64,000 nucleotides of DNA, taken from the NCBI GenBank assembly GCA_020630095.1, contig JAHDCD010000006.1, forward strand, positions 1 through 64,000, written 5' to 3'. Position numbers and translations under genes: made by a program. Shown in pieces: positions 59,356 to 64,000 of the stretch. Numbering within the stretch: the stretch's first letter is position 1; each line of letters opens with the position of its first letter. The notes beneath the pieces are model-generated. The model had not been told where the DNA came from and ran no database searches. It saw only the letters and a list, made by a program, of their open reading frames with translations. Source of the stretch: Rickettsiales bacterium (GTDB lineage Bacteria > Pseudomonadota > Alphaproteobacteria > Rickettsiales > UBA8987).

Positions 59356-61944
59356 TTATTCTCCTAACTCCCTAACGTCAACTCTTTGAGCCACACTAAT
59401 AGGCGAAACTTCTGCGGACGCTAATGTGTACCTATCTACCCTTCTTTGCTCATGTATTTTTACCTCACCCGATAGCTCATTTAATTTGTCCAACAAAGCT
59501 CCATACCTTCTACCCTCAAGTTTCTCTTTATATGTTTGAGGTTTAAGAATCCCCATTACCAATTCATCTTCATCCATTGATAATTTAACAAAAGGGATAT
59601 TCGGCGCACCTACCTCATTGTCTTTACCACCCTTCTCTCTCAAAGGGGTATAGATAGTTACACTAGAACCATTTGCCTTAACTATCTTTGCTAGTCTTTC
59701 TGCAACTTGCTCAGAATGCTCTATTTGTTTATCCAATAATGCTTCACTTGTAGCTCGATCATCTATCAAATCTTCACCGAGCACCATTTCATTTAATGTT
59801 ATACCTATTGGCTTTGCTTCTTTCTCTAGTTCAACAGGTATTTCTGTACTCCCTGCCGCCAATACTGCTAACATTCTTGTAAATCTCCTTACATCAATTT
59901 CTCCCTCATACATATCTGCCTGCAAAAAGATAAATGGCGCATCTTTAAAGTCTACATCTGTACTATACCCCATTATTACAAGATTCTCTCCTTTCTCAGT
60001 TTCTAAAAGTTCCAACAACCTTTCAGAAGCAACATCATGCGATCCAATATTAGCCATTGCATTTACAAATCTTGTTTTAAATGTTTCAGGGTCAATAAGC
60101 TCATTTAAATCAGCGCCTTCTACGCCATTCTCATAAGCCTCTTTTAACATTGCAGACCCTCTAAATCTATTACGCCTTAAAGCTTCCGCAACTGGTACAT
60201 TAAAGTAATAACAAATTGTTGTTGCACCATCTTTCTTAACTACCTCTAACTGCCTTTTAGGCATAGACCTTCTATCATGGGTAATTATTGGAGCCGTTTC
60301 TGCTTCAACCAAATCATGAGTAACTTCACCACTCATAACTTTGTCCATATATTTAAATGTTTCTATTCTTATTCTAGATCTCTCAGGGTGCCCCCAAGAA
60401 TCTAAATGAAGTCTATTACCATATTCTAACGATTCTTCTTCTGTAAGAAGACCTCGCATCTCTTCTGAACCAAACCATACAACATCATTAATGTCTGGCT
60501 CGCCCGCTTTAAGGCCATTCTTTTCCCATTCTGATATATTAACACTATCTTGACCATTAATAGAAGTTCTACCTTCATACATGCCTTTTAAAATCATAGC
60601 ATTAGGCTGAGACTTACCCGTCGCAGAACCACCGAATGTCATTATAGATTTTCTTTCTTCGGCTGGTAAAAATTTCTTCTTCTGATAATCACCTTTTTCA
60701 AAAACAACTTCAGAGAAATATCCCCCCATTTTATCGTTCATTAAATCATATGCTTTATCTCTATAAATATTGCCTTTAATAAAATCTCCAAGATTATCTA
60801 TAACTTCATCTCTAGACCAATTATTTCTTCTTTCAGAGTTAGCAATAACTTCTTCAAGTTTAGTTTTATCTTCAGCATTTAAAGAATTTTCTTCACCTGC
60901 TAAATATTGATCTATTTCAGCACACACTTCTGCTTTTAAATTCTCACACAAAGAATTAATCTCTCCTCTTCGCCCTTGATAACCTTCCCATGGCTCATCT
61001 CTTTCTATGCCATTTAATTTATCTGTACTTCTATTTATGCCAAAAAGATTAAAATAAATATCATCTACTTGAGACTGATACTCATCATTACGCCTTTCCA
61101 TAAAATCATCGAAATGCCTAGTATCTAATTCTTCATTTTCAGGTAGTTGTTGCGTAGTCTTTACAAACATTCTAGTTAAAATAGCAATAGACTGCATTGC
61201 CATTCTTTCAGGCTTATAAACCGCAATATCTCTTAACTTAACAATATCCTGCCCTTCAGATAATCCCAAATGATTAAGACCATTCTGTAAATGCTTTAAA
61301 CTGTTTTCTTCCACTAAGTCTGCTTGCAAACAAGTATATTGCCTTGAATCTACTAAAGTAGATTCTTCACCTTCAACTAAACCTGATAATATATTGTCCT
61401 TTAAAGTAACTTCACCATCTTTACTTGTTCTTACAACATCTTCAACACTAGGAATATATAAATGCTCCGGCCCTCTATCTACTTCTGCAGATTTAACCAA
61501 CAATATCTTTTTATTATCATACTTTTCACCTGATAAAATAGAATCCACCTCATCCAATCTAGATTCCTGTTCAAACGAAAGCTCACCCGAGTTAAGCAGA
61601 GTAGCTTCTTCTAATTTTAGGGCTTTCCTACTATATAAATAATCGGCAGAACCACCAGTTTCATAAACTAACTTTCTTAAGCAGTGGGTAATACTTTCAG
61701 CGCTATATTTTAACTTTCCATCTGAATCTCGTTCTATTGACCTTGGTAAGTCATCAACTTCTAAGATTTCAATATCACTAATAGATAAAGCTTTAGCCGC
61801 ACTTTTAGAGACAATAATACCTGAGTTCATAAGGGCATTAACAACGCCTTCATCTTTAAGATTAGATAATAATATCTCTCTAATCTCACCTTTCTTCTGT
61901 GATGTAAGTTTTTTTGCCAAGCTAATAATTTTTATTAACTTCAT
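59356..61944 (-). CDS. Large P-loop protein with zeta-toxin-like kinase region
   Basis: 862 residues; not a family I can name as a whole. A Walker A (GGSATGKS, 438-445) in SIMTFGGSATGKSQPNAMIL is followed by the pattern seen in zeta toxins and related AAA-like kinases: an aspartate-rich VWFGSEEMRGLL, HLDSWGHPERSRI, and GATTICYYFNVPVAEALRRN near 600. The first 420 residues and the last 200 are unique and mostly helical, without signal peptide. Zeta toxins phosphorylate UDP-GlcNAc; substrate here unknown. First gene of the three-gene operon. Confidence 0.62.
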   Translation of the reverse strand: MKLIKIISLAKKLTSQKKGEIREILLSNLKDEGVVNALMNSGIIVSKSAAKALSISDIEILEVDDLPRSIERDSDGKLKYSAESITHCLRKLVYETGGSADYLYSRKALKLEEATLLNSGELSFEQESRLDEVDSILSGEKYDNKKILLVKSAEVDRGPEHLYIPSVEDVVRTSKDGEVTLKDNILSGLVEGEESTLVDSRQYTCLQADLVEENSLKHLQNGLNHLGLSEGQDIVKLRDIAVYKPERMAMQSIAILTRMFVKTTQQLPENEELDTRHFDDFMERRNDEYQSQVDDIYFNLFGINRSTDKLNGIERDEPWEGYQGRRGEINSLCENLKAEVCAEIDQYLAGEENSLNAEDKTKLEEVIANSERRNNWSRDEVIDNLGDFIKGNIYRDKAYDLMNDKMGGYFSEVVFEKGDYQKKKFLPAEERKSIMTFGGSATGKSQPNAMILKGMYEGRTSINGQDSVNISEWEKNGLKAGEPDINDVVWFGSEEMRGLLTEEESLEYGNRLHLDSWGHPERSRIRIETFKYMDKVMSGEVTHDLVEAETAPIITHDRRSMPKRQLEVVKKDGATTICYYFNVPVAEALRRNRFRGSAMLKEAYENGVEGADLNELIDPETFKTRFVNAMANIGSHDVASERLLELLETEKGENLVIMGYSTDVDFKDAPFIFLQADMYEGEIDVRRFTRMLAVLAAGSTEIPVELEKEAKPIGITLNEMVLGEDLIDDRATSEALLDKQIEHSEQVAERLAKIVKANGSSVTIYTPLREKGGKDNEVGAPNIPFVKLSMDEDELVMGILKPQTYKEKLEGRRYGALLDKLNELSGEVKIHEQRRVDRYTLASAEVSPISVAQRVDVRELGE

Positions 61945-61970
61945 TTTAGTATGAATAGCTTAACAAAAAG

Positions 61971-62453
61971 TTAAAATTTTCTACTTAATTCATTGGCAAC
62001 ATTTTCTGAAACAAATTTAGATAAATCACCACCTAAGCGGGCAACTTCCTTAACAATTGAAGATGCAATAAATTGATTCGACGACGAAGCCGGAATTAGA
62101 ATAGTTTGGATATTATCATTTATAGATGAATTAGCATGACTAAGCTGGATTTCATATTCAAAATCAGATACCGCACGAAGCCCGCGCACCAAAACATTAA
62201 CATTATTATCTTCTGCAAAATCTACCAGTAAACCAGAAAATGCCATCGCCTTTGCTCTATCCTCAAAACCATGCGCCTTTAGCTCATGGTTAACCATCTC
62301 AACGCGCTCCTCAACTGAAAACAATGTTTTCTTATGAATACCATCTGCCACGCCAATAATGATCTTATCAAAAGTTTTTAAACTAGATTTAATAACATCA
62401 AGATGACCAAAAGTTATCGGATCAAAAGTACCTGGATATATAGCGTTAAACAT
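61971..62453 (-). CDS. coaD: Phosphopantetheine adenylyltransferase CoaD
   Basis: Penultimate step of CoA synthesis. YPGTFDPITFGHLDVI is the nucleotidyltransferase HxGH motif (TFGH), with VRGLRAVSDFEYEIQLSHAN and SSSNQFIASSIVKEVARLGG following. The ATG at 62453 gives 160 residues, normal; an upstream ATG at 62456 and a longer frame to 62486 exist. It is divergent from an ArsR gene. Confidence 0.96.
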   Translation of the reverse strand: MFNAIYPGTFDPITFGHLDVIKSSLKTFDKIIIGVADGIHKKTLFSVEERVEMVNHELKAHGFEDRAKAMAFSGLLVDFAEDNNVNVLVRGLRAVSDFEYEIQLSHANSSINDNIQTILIPASSSNQFIASSIVKEVARLGGDLSKFVSENVANELSRKF

Positions 62454-62506
62454 CATCAACACATATTTACTTGCATAAAAGTTCAAGTAAACTAATAATT
62501 TACGCT

Positions 62507-62815
62507 ATGAAACTGGAAAAAGCTGTAACATCGCTTTCTGCACTGGCTCAAGAATCTCGTATTCAGATATTCCGCTTACTTTTACAACATGAAAATGGCG
62601 TATCTGCCGGCGAAATTGCAGAACAGCTTGGCATTCCAGCAACTACTTTGTCATTCCACTTATCGCAACTTAAGCAGGCTGGCCTAATTGAATCATCAAA
62701 AGATGGCAGGTCTATAATTTACAGCGCGAATAAAAAGAAAGCAAAGAAACTTACTAAATTTGTTCTTGGTAAAGACTTAGATGAAAAAGAGGATAGTGAT
62801 AATTTCCGTCTTTAA
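62507..62815 (+). CDS. ArsR-family regulator
   Basis: 102 residues. LSALAQESRIQIFRLLLQHE, then GEIAEQLGIPATTLSFHLSQLKQAGLI, is a canonical ArsR winged helix (SmtB/ArsR). No cysteine metal site. The ATG at 62507 is preferred to a TTG at 62471, which overlaps coaD upstream sequence. Target unknown. Confidence 0.88.
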   Translation: MKLEKAVTSLSALAQESRIQIFRLLLQHENGVSAGEIAEQLGIPATTLSFHLSQLKQAGLIESSKDGRSIIYSANKKKAKKLTKFVLGKDLDEKEDSDNFRL

Positions 62816-62874
62816 TCTTTTACAGCTTTTAACCACAGATCATTAACATAAACTGCATGTAGGCAGTTCAATAT

Positions 62875-63969
62875 ATGGAAATTATTACAAGCAATGACCA
62901 GCTAAAAGAGGTCGTAAAATATTACTCTAAAGAACCTTATATAACTATAGATACCGAGTTCGTAAGAAACTACACCTACTACCCAATACTTTGCTTAGTA
63001 CAAATTGGCACTAAAGATAGAGCCATAATTATCGATGCTTTATACAAAGGCTTTGATATCGAAATTCTGGCACCACTTCTTAAAAGCACTAAGGTAACAA
63101 AGGTTTTTCATTCATGCTCGCAAGATTTACTTTGCCTAAATAATTTAATCTCTGGCAAAGTACGTAATATATTTGATACACAAACTGCGGCAAACTTTAT
63201 CGGCTTCAGAGATAACGTAGGTTATGCAATGCTAGCTGAAAAAATGCTTGGCATCAAGGTAGATAAAACCTTCCAATATTCAAATTGGAAAAAGCGCCCG
63301 CTTCCTATGAAGCAGTTAGAATATGCTCTAGCTGATGTTACCCACCTTGTTAACATTTACGAAAAAATTCTAGTTGAGTTAAAAGAGAAGGGTCGCACCA
63401 AATGGGCCGCTCAAGAAATGAAATATTTCGATAGTCGCGATTATGGTAAAATCGACTACGAGGAACAAGCAAAGAAGTTAGCTAAATCATCTTCTAACGT
63501 TCCTGTTCTTGCCAAAATATTAGAAATTCGTGAAGAAACCGCAAAAATCATCAACCGCAATAAACGCTCAGTTTTCGATGATGATATTTTAATGCAACTA
63601 GCAAGCTCCGATATTAAACTTGAAGACAAGCCAACTATCAAAAATACTAGCCTGCGCGAAGCTGTTCATACTATCCTTAATAATAAATCACTGCAGAGAA
63701 AGCGTGGCCCTAAACGTGTAGATGCCACCCTACTTGCCATAATTAAAAGCTATATAAAGGACATTGCCGATAAGAACGGCATGAACTTCGTATTTATTGC
63801 CAACATGTATGAAATGGAACAGGCCGCCCGCGGTAAGAAAACTCCATTATCACAAGGCTGGCGCGCCGAGCTTGTAGGTAACGACATTAAAGACTTTATG
63901 CGCGGTAAAGCTAACCTTTCCGTTAAAGATGGTAAGCTACAGATTACAAAAAAACGTAAACTATTTTAA
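62875..63969 (+). CDS. rnd: Ribonuclease D
   Basis: 3'-to-5' exoribonuclease for tRNA maturation. DEDD motifs: Asp and Glu in ITIDTEFVR, Asp in FHSCSQDLLCL, and YALADVTHL with the final Asp; an HRDC domain (LAKILEIREETAKIINRNKR) follows. 364 residues, typical. Stop TAA overlaps the ATG of the next frame. Confidence 0.94.
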   Translation: MEIITSNDQLKEVVKYYSKEPYITIDTEFVRNYTYYPILCLVQIGTKDRAIIIDALYKGFDIEILAPLLKSTKVTKVFHSCSQDLLCLNNLISGKVRNIFDTQTAANFIGFRDNVGYAMLAEKMLGIKVDKTFQYSNWKKRPLPMKQLEYALADVTHLVNIYEKILVELKEKGRTKWAAQEMKYFDSRDYGKIDYEEQAKKLAKSSSNVPVLAKILEIREETAKIINRNKRSVFDDDILMQLASSDIKLEDKPTIKNTSLREAVHTILNNKSLQRKRGPKRVDATLLAIIKSYIKDIADKNGMNFVFIANMYEMEQAARGKKTPLSQGWRAELVGNDIKDFMRGKANLSVKDGKLQITKKRKLF

Positions 63970-64000
63970 TGAGCCTATCAGTCGAAATAATTTTCGAATC
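63969..64000 (+). CDS. Start of a gene cut off by the window end
   Basis: ATG overlapping the rnd stop codon (TAATG) opens a frame reading MSLSVEIIFE to the window end. Too short to identify; the overlap suggests translational coupling with rnd. Confidence 0.35.
   Translation, partial: MSLSVEIIFE

Overview
The window looks like a chromosomal segment of an AT-rich, Gram-negative alphaproteobacterium. Lines of evidence: a mitofilin (Mic60)-like gene next to hemD and a HemY-type TPR gene; ETF genes with a HIG1-type small protein; CcmE; a sigma-54 activator next to serS; an RsmH/FtsL/FtsI cell-division cluster; and KdsB, which implies Kdo-containing LPS. Short palindromic repeats inserted in frame inside genes, together with several large lineage-specific proteins that look like effectors, recall Rickettsiales-like or other host-associated alphaproteobacteria. 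The species cannot be named from the sequence alone. Layout: 0-10 kb carries housekeeping genes (plsY, hemW, rseP, cytochrome c, a thioredoxin-like protein, kdsB-thiL, and mraZ-rsmH-ftsL-ftsI on the minus strand). 10-18 kb has an alpha/beta hydrolase, two large unknown proteins, serB, miaA and dnaA. 18-24 kb is a plus-strand run: Tat-like protein, hemD, mitofilin-like, HemY-like, a small membrane protein and an MMPL/RND exporter. 25-30 kb has a cation diffusion facilitator, a YgjP-type metallohydrolase and two capsule-type glycosyltransferases. 30-36.3 kb is an AT-rich mobile island. It runs from a strong hairpin terminator to a large serine recombinase whose 3' end overlaps a tRNA-Gln gene. 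It carries a DUF2431/BMT5-like methyltransferase overlapping an AlkB-like dioxygenase, a gene II/X-like replication protein, and fragments of an earlier recombinase module and of a restriction enzyme. 36-46 kb returns to core functions: hslV, a YgjV-like protein, a four-gene HIG1-etfB-etfA-voltage-gated channel unit, purA, a probable structured ncRNA, ccmE, an AI-2E-type permease and serS with a sigma-54 regulator. 47-49.4 kb has a tandem pair of hydrolase-like paralogues, one broken by an (AT)6 frameshift. 50-55 kb has trmB, tRNA-Val and an outer-membrane usher-like protein. 55.5-58.5 kb is a nitric-oxide-type sensing cluster (H-NOX, hybrid histidine kinase, ArsR regulator, LuxR-type response regulator). 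58.5-62 kb is an operon of a P-loop/zeta-toxin-like giant protein, a 44-residue acidic protein and a toxin-type DXD glycosyltransferase. The window ends with coaD, an ArsR regulator and rnd. The noncoding DNA is rich in repeats: two GTCAT...ATGAC palindromic families; a three-copy element of about 170 bp; a five-copy multi-hairpin element whose stems differ in sequence but keep pairing; a 128-bp inverted-repeat element that abuts ftsL; a 155-bp inverted-repeat element before the H-NOX gene; and several long perfect palindromes. The most promising undescribed items are the methyltransferase/AlkB pair, the zeta-like/small-ORF/glycosyltransferase operon, and the covarying multi-hairpin repeat.
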